Source: Vibrio sp. MedPE-SWchi
GTDB taxonomy: Bacteria > Pseudomonadota > Gammaproteobacteria > Enterobacterales > Vibrionaceae
DNA length: 64,000 bases
Direction of reading: 5' to 3'
Assembly: GCA_001874155.1 (NCBI GenBank)
Contig: MPDB01000010.1
Coordinates: 17,605-81,604, forward strand
Positions within the stretch are counted from its first letter, which is position 1. Every line of letters starts with the position of its first letter. This document shows, piece by piece, positions 1-7,682 of the stretch. A program made the translations under genes and the position numbers. The notes beneath the pieces are model-generated. The model made no database searches. It was given only the letters and a program-made list of their open reading frames with translations, and was not told the origin of the DNA.

Positions 1-573
1 AATGCCATTCTAGAGACGCTGCGCGACGCTGGTGTGTCTAACATTACTCAAACGCGTGAGCCTGGCGGAACGGTATTGGCTGAAAAAATGCGAGCGTTAG
101 TCAAAGAAGAGCATTCTGGTGAAGAACTCCAGGATATGACTGAATTACTTCTCATGTACGCCGCTCGAGTTCAGTTAGTCGAGAACGTCATCAAGCCAGC
201 TCTACAAGAGGGTTCTTGGGTCGTTGGTGATAGGCATGACATGTCGTCACAAGCGTATCAGGGGGGAGGACGACAAATTCCTTCAACAACCATGACGGCT
301 TTGAAAGAAACGACTCTGTCTGGATTTAAGCCAGACTTTACTCTGTATCTGGATCTTGACCCGAGAGTCGGCTTAGAGCGGGCGAGAGGGCGAGGCGAAC
401 TCGATAGAATAGAAAAAATGAACATCGAGTTTTTCGACCGAACACGAGATAAATATTTGCAGTTGGCCAATGACGATTCAAGTGTCGCAATCATTAATGC
501 AGAGCAAGAGATAGACGGTGTGGCGTTAGAGATTAAGAACGCACTAACAGCTTGGTTGAACGAGAACTCATAG
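1..573 (+). CDS. tmk: Thymidylate kinase, 5'-truncated by the window edge
   Basis: Phosphorylates dTMP to dTDP in dTTP synthesis, in the cytoplasm. The reading frame is open from base 1, so the start and the P-loop lie upstream of the window. Visible family features are the TREPGG segment just after the window start, the VGDRHDMSSQAYQGGGR block (the DR(Y/H) motif and substrate loop) and the LYLDLDP strand leading into the LID region with RGRGELDRIE. The gene ends 1 base before holB, and the order tmk-holB-ycfH-ptsG is the same as in E. coli, which supports the call and suggests a transcriptional unit with holB and the TatD hydrolase. The first in-frame ATG-like start inside the window (GTG at 34) is internal and is not the real start. 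Confidence 0.96.
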   Translation, partial: NAILETLRDAGVSNITQTREPGGTVLAEKMRALVKEEHSGEELQDMTELLLMYAARVQLVENVIKPALQEGSWVVGDRHDMSSQAYQGGGRQIPSTTMTALKETTLSGFKPDFTLYLDLDPRVGLERARGRGELDRIEKMNIEFFDRTRDKYLQLANDDSSVAIINAEQEIDGVALEIKNALTAWLNENS

Positions 574-574
574 T

Positions 575-1537
575 ATGGCGAAGCTTTATCCGTGGTTAGA
601 GAGCACATGGCAACATTGGCAGCGTAATCTTGCCAGTGATTCTTTCACCAACTCAGTTCTGCTCAACACCCATGACGGACTAGGCGCAGAGAGTTTGGTT
701 GAAGCATTCAGTCAGGCACTGATGTGCAGCAATGATAAATCCCAAGCGTGTGGCTTTTGTCATGGCTGCAGCCTAATGCAATCTTCTAATCACCCTGATG
801 TTCATATCATCGAGCCTGAGAAACAAGGGAAAAGCATAACCGTTGAACAGGTAAGGCAATGTAATAAACTGGCTCAAGAATCCTCTCAGCTGTCGGGTTT
901 TCGTTTGTTTGTCATCCAGCCTGCTGAGGCAATGAATGAGTCGGCGGCGAATGCGCTTCTAAAAACATTAGAGTCTCCTGCTGAGTTGTGCGTCTTCTTA
1001 CTGGTGACTCAAAGAAAAGAGCTTCTGTTGCCCACGATAATCAGTCGCTGCCAACAGTGGGATATCAGTGCTCCTAGCTCAAGCGAAGCGTCAGAATGGG
1101 TAAGCCAGAAAGTAAGCCAGCCAGTCCCAACCTATATCGCTGAACTTAATGATAACGCCCCTCTCAGGCTAGAGTCATTCATCAAGCAAGACAAGCTGTC
1201 GACTTATAGCCAAATTGAGCAATCAATGCTGTCTTTAGCGAAAGGTGAAGAGAGTTTTATGGCGTTAGCTAAAGTATTAAGCGATGAACCTAATGAAAGG
1301 CTCCAATGGTTATGGTTTCTATTATGTGGCGCTCAAAAAGCGCATTTCGATATTACCCACGATTCATTAAGTCCTGTCGCTAGTCAGTTAGTTGAATATA
1401 TGAGCTATGATCTACTGTACAAGCAAAGTAAGAGCCTTATGTTGCTGATCACTCAATTGAGGACGTTTCCCGGACTCAATGCAGAACTGTTGATTTCAGA
1501 CTGGCTAATTAAATTTAATGAGGAATTATGTTCGTAG
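575..1537 (+). CDS. holB: DNA polymerase III subunit delta'
   Basis: Delta' subunit of the clamp-loader complex that places the beta clamp on primed DNA. The 320-aa product has the AAA+-like fold of delta', with a four-cysteine zinc module near residues 50-66 (CGFCHGC and preceding Cys), the NALLKTLESP segment and the SRCQQW element (SRC motif, sensor 1 region). The ATG lies 1 base after the tmk stop, and the 3' end overlaps the next gene by 10 bases, so translation is probably coupled. The C-terminal third is divergent, as is usual in this subunit. Position between tmk and ycfH is conserved in enterobacteria and vibrios. Confidence 0.95.
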   Translation: MAKLYPWLESTWQHWQRNLASDSFTNSVLLNTHDGLGAESLVEAFSQALMCSNDKSQACGFCHGCSLMQSSNHPDVHIIEPEKQGKSITVEQVRQCNKLAQESSQLSGFRLFVIQPAEAMNESAANALLKTLESPAELCVFLLVTQRKELLLPTIISRCQQWDISAPSSSEASEWVSQKVSQPVPTYIAELNDNAPLRLESFIKQDKLSTYSQIEQSMLSLAKGEESFMALAKVLSDEPNERLQWLWFLLCGAQKAHFDITHDSLSPVASQLVEYMSYDLLYKQSKSLMLLITQLRTFPGLNAELLISDWLIKFNEELCS

Positions 1538-2295
1538 ACTCTCACTGTCATTTGGACAAACTCGATTATGCCGAATGCCACTCAGGTATTGAAGATGTTC
1601 TTCAAAAGGCAGAGAAGGCGAAAGTCACTCAGTTGCTTTCAGTCGGTGTTACGTTAGATTCGTTTCCAAAGATGATTGAAATGATCAGCCCTTTTGATCA
1701 CGTAAAAGCGTCGTGTGGTGTCCATCCTCTTGATGTGGAAAGTGAATTCGCTTTGGATGTGCTTCATGAATATGCACGCCATCAAAAGGTGGTTGCGATA
1801 GGGGAGACGGGCTTAGACTACCATTACAAGCCTGAGACCGCAGAGCTGCAGAAATTGCGGTTTGCTCAACAGGTTGAGCTTGCTGTCGACCTGAATAAAC
1901 CTCTGATTATTCATACTCGAAACGCTCGTGAAGATACCCTGTCTATTCTTAAAGAGGGAAACGCTCAGAAGTGTGGCGGAGTTATCCACTGCTTTACAGA
2001 AGACTTGGCATTTGCTGAAGCTGCGATGGAGCTTGGATTTTACATTTCTATCTCTGGCATTGTGACTTTCCGCCAGGCTAAAGAACTTAAAGAAGTGGTC
2101 AAAACGTTACCATTAGAACGATTACTCATTGAAACGGACTCTCCTTACCTTGCGCCCATTCCTCATCGCGGAAAAGAGAACCAACCCGCATACGTTGTTG
2201 AAGTCGCAGCGTACATTGCGCAGCTTAAAGGCTTGGGGCTAACGGAGGTCGCACAGAAAACCACCGAAAATTACACCAATCTTTTTTTGCGATAG
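1528..2295 (+). CDS. ycfH: TatD-family metal-dependent hydrolase YcfH
   Basis: Predicted cytoplasmic deoxyribonuclease or phosphoesterase of the TatD family; the physiological substrate of YcfH is not settled. All metal-binding landmarks are present in order: DSHCHLD at the N-terminus, GETGLDYHY near residue 92, the IIHTRNA histidine, VIHCFTE, and ETDSPYLAP near residue 202 followed by HRGKENQP. The length of 255 aa is normal. The start overlaps the end of holB by 10 bases. A strong intrinsic terminator follows within 40 bases, so ptsG is transcribed separately. Confidence 0.93.
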   Translation: MFVDSHCHLDKLDYAECHSGIEDVLQKAEKAKVTQLLSVGVTLDSFPKMIEMISPFDHVKASCGVHPLDVESEFALDVLHEYARHQKVVAIGETGLDYHYKPETAELQKLRFAQQVELAVDLNKPLIIHTRNAREDTLSILKEGNAQKCGGVIHCFTEDLAFAEAAMELGFYISISGIVTFRQAKELKEVVKTLPLERLLIETDSPYLAPIPHRGKENQPAYVVEVAAYIAQLKGLGLTEVAQKTTENYTNLFLR

Positions 2296-2311
2296 AAAGT
2301 GTCAATTGAAT

Positions 2312-2339
2312 AAAAAAAGAGCAAGAGCTCTTTTTTTTT
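2312..2339 (+). terminator. Intrinsic terminator after the tmk-holB-ycfH unit
   Basis: An inverted repeat (AGAGC, 4-base loop, GCTCT) extends into complementary runs of about seven A and nine T. It begins 17 bases after the YcfH stop codon. The flanking A and T tracts would let it act in both directions. Confidence 0.85.
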
Positions 2340-2739
2340 GTACCAAAAGTGACGCTGAGCATGAATAAATCATTGTTTACTAAATATGTTGAAAATATCG
2401 CATGAATTCTTGTGAATGTAATTTTGTTACATGAAATAACAATTGACGTTATTTTATTTACTTAGTGAAATTAATGCTTTTGTAAAATATGTTAATTATA
2501 TTCAATGCCTTAGGTGATATTGAGGTGTATATTAGTCCTCTTGTTGACTGTGATCTATCTAGTGTTTTGAAACTAAATTTCGTAACCGTATAGAAAACAT
2601 GAGAAGCATCAATATATATTTAGAGCCGAAAAATATAATGCAATACGTGGTTACATTTTCGTTGGGTGCTAACATCAAAGCTACGGGGGTATGCCGTTAA
2701 CGCCCAGAAAAATCTAATAATTAATTCAGGAGCACAATT
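2340..2739. other. Gene-free leader and promoter region of ptsG
   Basis: About 400 bases with no supported ORF. It is AT-rich and must hold the ptsG promoter and leader. I looked for a symmetric CRP site and for a copy of the Mlc-like site seen at 10.43 and 10.55 kb and did not see a convincing match of either. A short GC-rich block with the palindrome CGTTAACG lies about 40 bases before the ptsG start. A clear AGGAG ribosome-binding site lies just upstream of the ATG. Confidence 0.5.
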
Positions 2740-4173
2740 ATGTTTAATAACCTTTTTGCTAACTTGCAAAAAGTCGGTAAATCTCTGATGCTGCCAGTAT
2801 CAGTATTACCGGTTGCAGGTATCCTTCTTGGGGTGGGCGCTGCCAATTTAGGTTTCATTCCAGACATTGTTTCAAACTTAATGGAACAAGCTGGTGGTTC
2901 AGTATTCGGTCAAATGGCTCTACTCTTTGCAGTAGGTGTCGCACTTGGCTTTACAAATAACGACGGTGTAGCAGGTTTAGCGGCTATCGTTGGCTACGGC
3001 ATCATGACTGCAACGCTTAGCGTTATGGCTGGTGTTATGGGCGTTGAAAGCATCGATACTGGTGTTCTTGGCGGTATTCTTGTTGGTGGTGTGGCTGCAT
3101 GGGCTTTCAACCGCTTCTTCAAGCTTCAGCTTCCAGAGTACCTAGGTTTCTTCGCGGGTAAGCGAGCGGTGCCAATCATTACTGGTTTCACTGCTATCGG
3201 TCTGGGTGTTGTACTTTCTATCGTATGGCCACCAATTGGTGCGGCTATCGGCTCATTCTCTCACTGGGCTGCTGATCAAAACCCACAAGTAGCATTTGGT
3301 ATTTACGGTATTGTTGAGCGTTCTCTAATCCCATTTGGTCTTCACCACGTATGGAACGTACCATTCTTCTTCGAAGCAGGTAGCTGTGTAAACGCTGCTG
3401 GCGAAACGCAGAACGGTGTACTTACTTGTTACCTAGTTGCTGATGAAGCATCTCGTGCAGCAGGTAATGGCTTCGGTCAGCTAGCGGGTGGTTACATGTT
3501 TAAGATGTTTGGTCTTCCAGCAGCAGCAATCGCAATTGCTCACTCTGCGAAGCCAGAGAACCGCGCAAAAGTTATGGGTATCATGGCTTCAGCGGCTCTA
3601 ACTTCTTTCCTAACAGGTATCACTGAGCCAATCGAATTCTCTTTCCTATTCGTAGCTCCAGTACTTTACGCAATTCACGCTCTACTTGCGGGTTCTGCAT
3701 TCTTCCTAACGAATACGTTTGGAATTGTACACGGTACTTCGTTCTCACACGGTTTGATTGACTTTACAGTCTTGTCTGGCAATGCACAGAACATGATGTT
3801 GATGGTTGGTCTAGGCCTTGTTTACGCTGTGATCTACTACGTAGTGTTCCGTGCAGTAATCAAAGCGATGGACCTTAAGACTCCAGGTCGTGAAGATGAA
3901 TCAGATGACGTGACATCAGTAGCAACAGGTTCTGAACTTGCTGGTGAGTTAGTTTCGGCATTTGGTGGTAAAGCGAACATTACTGGTTTAGACGCTTGTA
4001 TTACTCGTCTACGTGTTTCTGTAGCGGATACTGAAGTTGTAGACCAAGACCAACTGAAGAAGTTAGGCGCAGCAGGTGTTGTTGTAGTATCAGGCGGTGT
4101 TCAAGCTATCTTCGGTACTAAGTCTGACAACCTGAAAACGGATATGGATGAGTGGATTCGCAACAACGCGTAA
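2740..4173 (+). CDS. ptsG: PTS glucose-specific transporter subunit IIBC
   Basis: Inner-membrane permease that imports glucose and phosphorylates it to glucose-6-phosphate. The 477-aa length equals that of E. coli PtsG. An EIIC membrane domain (about residues 10-380, many hydrophobic helices, with [12 protein letters not shown] and the preceding GxHH element) is followed by a linker and an EIIB domain with the phosphocysteine in LDACITRL (Cys420, Cys421 in E. coli). There is no EIIA domain, so phosphate should come from a separate EIIA-Glc. AGGAG precedes the ATG at good spacing. The gene stands alone between two intrinsic terminators. Confidence 0.96.
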   Translation: MFNNLFANLQKVGKSLMLPVSVLPVAGILLGVGAANLGFIPDIVSNLMEQAGGSVFGQMALLFAVGVALGFTNNDGVAGLAAIVGYGIMTATLSVMAGVMGVESIDTGVLGGILVGGVAAWAFNRFFKLQLPEYLGFFAGKRAVPIITGFTAIGLGVVLSIVWPPIGAAIGSFSHWAADQNPQVAFGIYGIVERSLIPFGLHHVWNVPFFFEAGSCVNAAGETQNGVLTCYLVADEASRAAGNGFGQLAGGYMFKMFGLPAAAIAIAHSAKPENRAKVMGIMASAALTSFLTGITEPIEFSFLFVAPVLYAIHALLAGSAFFLTNTFGIVHGTSFSHGLIDFTVLSGNAQNMMLMVGLGLVYAVIYYVVFRAVIKAMDLKTPGREDESDDVTSVATGSELAGELVSAFGGKANITGLDACITRLRVSVADTEVVDQDQLKKLGAAGVVVVSGGVQAIFGTKSDNLKTDMDEWIRNNA

Positions 4174-4205
4174 TCACTACCCAATCAGTTTAATTGGTTA
4201 ATATT

Positions 4206-4236
4206 GAAAAGGAGGCTTAGGCCTCCTTTTTTTGTT
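4206..4236 (+). terminator. Intrinsic terminator after ptsG
   Basis: Stem AAAAGGAGGC / GCCTCCTTTT with a short TTAG loop, ending in a T tract. It begins about 35 bases after the ptsG stop codon. Confidence 0.9.
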
Positions 4237-4331
4237 CGGCTAAATACACAGTTTCTTCCTGTCACTAACGTTCCCCTGACATCTTGCCATCCAATAAAAA
4301 TACAATGCTCGGATTATTTTTGGAGATCATG

Positions 4332-4739
4332 ATGAAAAAGCTCATACCTTTATTTGCAACCATTGCTTCCTTTTCTGCTCTCTCTGAAGAGTCTTCTGGC
4401 GCTAGTGGCTTTTCTGTAGGAATGGCAGTCGATCAACAGCTGAGTGTTGTTGTTGAATTAGACAGTCAGTATCGCTTCACCATTGGCAACAAAGGGGCTG
4501 CGTTTGATTACATTATTGAACGTGGAGGCTTTGATTCTGACTTACCGCTGTCATGGTATGTTGGAGCAGGTGCATGGGGAGAATGGGATCATGACTTTGG
4601 TGCTCGTGTACCTCTTGGCTTGAAAGTTGATTTACCGAAAGGATGGGACGCGTATGCTCAAGTTCATCCTGAGCTTAATCTATATAAAAAGCCAGAGCTT
4701 CAAATTGGTGCAGCCATTGGGATTAAGTATTCTTTCTAG
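4332..4739 (+). CDS. Small secreted, beta-barrel-like envelope protein, unrecognised family
   Basis: A 135-aa product beginning MKKLIPLFATI, a typical signal peptide with probable cleavage near residue 18-20. The mature part has alternating hydrophobic and polar stretches rich in Gly, Tyr and Trp and ends in SF; a C-terminal Phe is typical of outer-membrane barrels. I do not recognise a named family. The start is chosen because GGAG at 4322-4325 is about 6 bases from the ATG at 4332; an ATG immediately before it (4329) is also possible, while an upstream start at 4284 would bury the signal peptide. It could be a small barrel or a periplasmic beta-protein. A terminator follows. Confidence 0.7.
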   Translation: MKKLIPLFATIASFSALSEESSGASGFSVGMAVDQQLSVVVELDSQYRFTIGNKGAAFDYIIERGGFDSDLPLSWYVGAGAWGEWDHDFGARVPLGLKVDLPKGWDAYAQVHPELNLYKKPELQIGAAIGIKYSF

Positions 4740-4763
4740 ACTGAGTTAGTGCGTACTCCTTGA

Positions 4764-4796
4764 TCAAAAAAGCCAGCTTATTGCTGGCTTTTTGTT
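4764..4796 (+). terminator. Intrinsic terminator, probably used from both sides
   Basis: AAAAAGCCAGC, a short TTATT loop, then GCTGGCTTTTT. It follows the small envelope gene on the plus strand, and its A tract gives a T tract on the minus strand 3' of the metS-like gene. It probably separates the two convergent units. Confidence 0.85.
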
Positions 4797-4809
4797 ACCT
4801 AAGATGGCG

Positions 4810-4905
4810 TTACTGCTTATTCATTGCACGTCGAATACAGTAAATGGCTCCACCCCAAGTGATACCAAGTCCTAAAACCATCATGATGATTGCGCTAGTT
4901 GTCAT
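4810..4905 (-). CDS. Methionine/alanine-type NSS transporter small subunit (MetS-like, 31 aa)
   Basis: A 31-aa product with one transmembrane segment (MTTSAIIMMVLGLGITWGGA...) and a short basic cytoplasmic tail ending RRAMNKQ. Its start codon lies 2 bases after the stop codon of the sodium-dependent transporter, so the two are almost certainly co-translated. Members of the MetS family, described with MetP of Corynebacterium, are short single-pass proteins encoded directly after an NSS transporter, with Gly-rich helices containing a WGG element and a basic end. Size, topology and position all fit. It is too short for ordinary gene finders and could be missed. Confidence 0.82.
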   Translation of the reverse strand: MTTSAIIMMVLGLGITWGGAIYCIRRAMNKQ

Positions 4906-4907
4906 AA

Positions 4908-6377
4908 TTAAGCTTCCTTCTTGCTCGTTAGGTTGATGATCACACCACCCACGAATAGTAATGCCAGTAAACCCCAACCAAGCATAAGTAGGTCAGATTG
5001 AGCGTAACCGCCGTAGCCTTCAGTTAATGTAGTTCTTAACGTGTTAAAGACAATAACCGCTAAGATTGCTGGGCTGATGAAACGTAAGCAGATTTCAAAC
5101 CAGCTTCCGATTTCAAAGTCAGACACTTTGTTTACGTAGCTGCGAACATTAGAAATCTTAAACACCCAAACCATCAGCAGCAGCTCGACAAAGCAGCTAA
5201 CAACGATACCAATGTTATTAGTAAAGTAATCCACAAGATCGAGAAGCAGTAGGCCGCCATTGGTAGCAAATGCAAGTGAAACCACAGCACCAACACCACA
5301 TACTACGGTTGCTGCCTTTTTACGGCCCCAATTTAGTTTGTCGATAATTGCTGACGTCACAGCTTCAATGATAGAGATGTGAGAGCTAAGACCTGCGATA
5401 GTCAGGGCTAAGAATAACAGTGGACCTAAGATATAAGGCGCTGGTAATTCATTGATTGCGGCTGGCAGTGTTACAAACGCAAGACCAACACCGGCAGACA
5501 CAACATCAGTCAATTCTTTACCTTGTTCATGAGCCATGTAGCCAAGGATAGAGAAAATCATAATACCGGCTAGAATTGAGAAGCCACAGTTAATCAATAC
5601 TGTCATAAAGGCATTGTTGTTGATGTCTGACTTTTCAGGCAAGTAACTTGAGTAAGCAAGCATGATGGCAAAGCCAATGCTGAGGGTGAAGAATATTTGT
5701 CCGTACGCTGCAGCCCAAACTTTAAGATCCCAAATTTTGCTAAAGTCAGGTTCAAACAAGTAGTTCACACCGTTAAGTGCACCAGGTAAGAAAATCATGC
5801 GACCAATCAGCAAGATAACCATGATAAATAACACAGGCATCATGATTTTTGCTGCACGTTCAATACCCGATTTAACACCGCCGACAATGGCAGCATAGGT
5901 CACAGCCCATGCAATAAGCATCGCCCCTGCTATTTTCCATTGGATTGAACCCAGGTTAGAAGGTGAGTTGTCGCCAAGCTTGAGGTATTCACTGAAGAAA
6001 AACGCGTTAGTGTCTGTTCCCCAGCTTTGAGTAAATGACATGCCTAGGTATGAGATAGACCAACCGATGACCGCTACATAATATACGGCAATAGAGGCAG
6101 CGATTCCCACTTGGAACCAGCCTAGCCATTCGAATTTACTGCTGATTTTTGACAGTGAGATAGGTGCCGAGCCACGATTGCGTTGGCCCATGCTAAATTC
6201 CATGATCATAAATGGAATACCCGCGGTAAGCATGGCAAATAGGTAAGGAATGAAAAAGGCACCACCACCGTTTTCATAGGCCATATAAGGGAAACGCCAG
6301 ATATTACCTAATCCGATTGCAGATCCAACTGCGGCTAGAATGAATCCAGCGCGTGATCCCCATTGTTCTCGCTTCAT
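4908..6377 (-). CDS. Sodium-dependent neurotransmitter:sodium symporter family amino-acid transporter
   Basis: Inner-membrane sodium-coupled importer of the SNF/NSS family, 489 aa with about 11-12 hydrophobic helices. The N-terminus carries the family signature WGSRAGFILAAVGSAIGLGNIWRFPY (here residues 6-31), including the unwound TM1 Gly-Leu-Gly-Asn and the NGGGAFFIPY stretch that follows. The substrate is not readable from sequence, but a MetS-type small subunit directly downstream suggests methionine, alanine or another small neutral amino acid. An AGGAG-like site precedes the ATG. About 490 gene-free bases lie upstream. Confidence 0.9.
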   Translation of the reverse strand: MKREQWGSRAGFILAAVGSAIGLGNIWRFPYMAYENGGGAFFIPYLFAMLTAGIPFMIMEFSMGQRNRGSAPISLSKISSKFEWLGWFQVGIAASIAVYYVAVIGWSISYLGMSFTQSWGTDTNAFFFSEYLKLGDNSPSNLGSIQWKIAGAMLIAWAVTYAAIVGGVKSGIERAAKIMMPVLFIMVILLIGRMIFLPGALNGVNYLFEPDFSKIWDLKVWAAAYGQIFFTLSIGFAIMLAYSSYLPEKSDINNNAFMTVLINCGFSILAGIMIFSILGYMAHEQGKELTDVVSAGVGLAFVTLPAAINELPAPYILGPLLFLALTIAGLSSHISIIEAVTSAIIDKLNWGRKKAATVVCGVGAVVSLAFATNGGLLLLDLVDYFTNNIGIVVSCFVELLLMVWVFKISNVRSYVNKVSDFEIGSWFEICLRFISPAILAVIVFNTLRTTLTEGYGGYAQSDLLMLGWGLLALLFVGGVIINLTSKKEA

Positions 6378-6865
6378 AATAAACTCCTTTTACAACTCCC
6401 TGAGGAATGAAGCTTTTCTTAGGTTTAGTAAGCAAATAAAAGGAATGATAGGCATAGCTGATTTATTTCAGCCTCTTGGGTTGCGTTATCATCCATGATA
6501 TTGCGAAAAATTAGATTTAAACTCTAAATAACGTAAGAAAACTCAGAATATTGTTCTTTATATATCAAATTGTGTTTGCGTAAACTGAAATAATTCACTA
6601 CGCAGTGAGCGAGAGATTACCGATTAAACTATTGCAGTGCAATACAATCTGTCTTTGTTAGGGGGCGGTCAAAATAGTAATAATGTTGATATGGGTCACT
6701 TAAATTGGTTGGATCTGTTGGTCGGTGGGTTAATTTTGGCTTGATAAACTATCTGTATGAGTATGGTTAGTCTATTAAACTTTTTTTGATTTTAGAGTAT
6801 ATGACTGAATTCCCACCAGAGTTCGGTATTAAATCAGTCAATAGAGAATGAAAACTGAATCAGAG
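6378..6865. other. Gene-free region upstream of the NSS transporter
   Basis: About 490 bases with no ORF I can support on either strand. It must hold the promoter of the minus-strand transporter operon and the 3' end of the barrel gene transcript. It is AT-rich with scattered short repeats. I see no convincing terminator hairpin, riboswitch fold or operator. Its length is more than a simple promoter needs, so an unrecognised small RNA cannot be ruled out. Confidence 0.4.
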
Positions 6866-7450
6866 TTAAAAACGCATGACGAGACCGATGTTAGCTGAGA
6901 ATTGATTCATCCAGTCGGTTTTGAAACGAATAACGCATGATTCAGAAGACGGCAGGTTACATACGCCAGTGGTCTCGTTATCGACCACGGTACCAAGCCA
7001 GCGCAGTTGACTATTTAGTGCAATGGTATCGCTTATTTGATACTCCAAGCCACCAAACATGCTGGCCGAAAAGCCATACTTGCTGTCTGCCCAATTCACA
7101 TCCACGTGAGAAACTCCAAGCCCTACGCCCACGTAGGTTTGAATTTTATCCTGTACGGGATAATAAATGCTGCTCTGAAAATGAAGGTATCGAATCGCAC
7201 TCTTTTCATTGAGTTTTTCTATCTCACTGTTCTGTTGCCCGTAGAAAAAACCAATCCTGCCTTTATCAAGAGTTGCCTCGAGCGTTAGTGCATAGCTTTC
7301 TGAACCCTTAAGGTCATACTCGACGTCATCCTGGTCAATCACTGATCCACCGCCTGTGTAACCTACCCACGGTGATAGATAAATATCGGCGTAGCTCGGT
7401 GCACTGGCGATAAAAGTGAGTAATGCAGTTAAGGCTATTGGTCGTTTCAT
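6866..7450 (-). CDS. Outer-membrane beta-barrel protein, OmpW/OmpA-barrel-like
   Basis: A 194-aa product with a signal peptide (MKRPIALTALLTFIASAPSYA, cleavage expected before DIYL) and a mature region of alternating amphipathic strands, for example YVGVGLGVSHVDVNW and FGGLEYQISD, ending in VMRF with the C-terminal Phe recognised by the Bam machinery. Two cysteines near residues 162-171 may form an extracellular-loop disulfide. It resembles the eight-stranded outer-membrane protein beta-barrel families, but I cannot assign a specific porin or ligand. It is monocistronic, on the opposite strand from the YnhF-like gene. Confidence 0.75.
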   Translation of the reverse strand: MKRPIALTALLTFIASAPSYADIYLSPWVGYTGGGSVIDQDDVEYDLKGSESYALTLEATLDKGRIGFFYGQQNSEIEKLNEKSAIRYLHFQSSIYYPVQDKIQTYVGVGLGVSHVDVNWADSKYGFSASMFGGLEYQISDTIALNSQLRWLGTVVDNETTGVCNLPSSESCVIRFKTDWMNQFSANIGLVMRF

Positions 7451-7579
7451 ATAGGGAACTCAGTTGGTTAACCATTAAGCAAGTGTGAGACTAACAGCAT
7501 AATTGTGCACGAAAAATACGCATAATTTGAAGATGCTTCACACTGCTGTTATTACTTTAATACACACAAGGAGGAATCT

Positions 7580-7669
7580 ATGGAACAAGATTTAAAGTAC
7601 GCACTTTTAATCGTTACAACCATTGTGACTATTTTGGCTGTATTTGGAGTAATTGTAATCACTCACTAG
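7580..7669 (+). CDS. ynhF: YnhF-like single-pass membrane peptide (29 aa)
   Basis: A 29-aa ORF, MEQDLKYALL..., with a strong AGGAGG ribosome-binding site at 7569-7574 and a single hydrophobic helix from about residue 8 to 27. Length, the DLK(F/Y)xL opening, the all-hydrophobic core and the terminal His match E. coli YnhF (29 aa) as I remember it. Function is unknown for the family; it is an inner-membrane small protein in E. coli. It ends 13 bases before the patatin gene start and is probably co-transcribed with it. It is too short for standard ORF calling. Confidence 0.75.
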   Translation: MEQDLKYALLIVTTIVTILAVFGVIVITH

Positions 7670-7682
7670 TGGAGTGCCTTCT

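Noticed and set aside
258..608. Minus-strand ORF of 116 codons across the tmk-holB junction
   Set aside because: It lies opposite two well-supported genes and has no family features, so it is a shadow frame.
2548..2570. Possible CRP site (TGTGA half) in the ptsG leader
   Set aside because: Only one half-site is present; the other half matches poorly.
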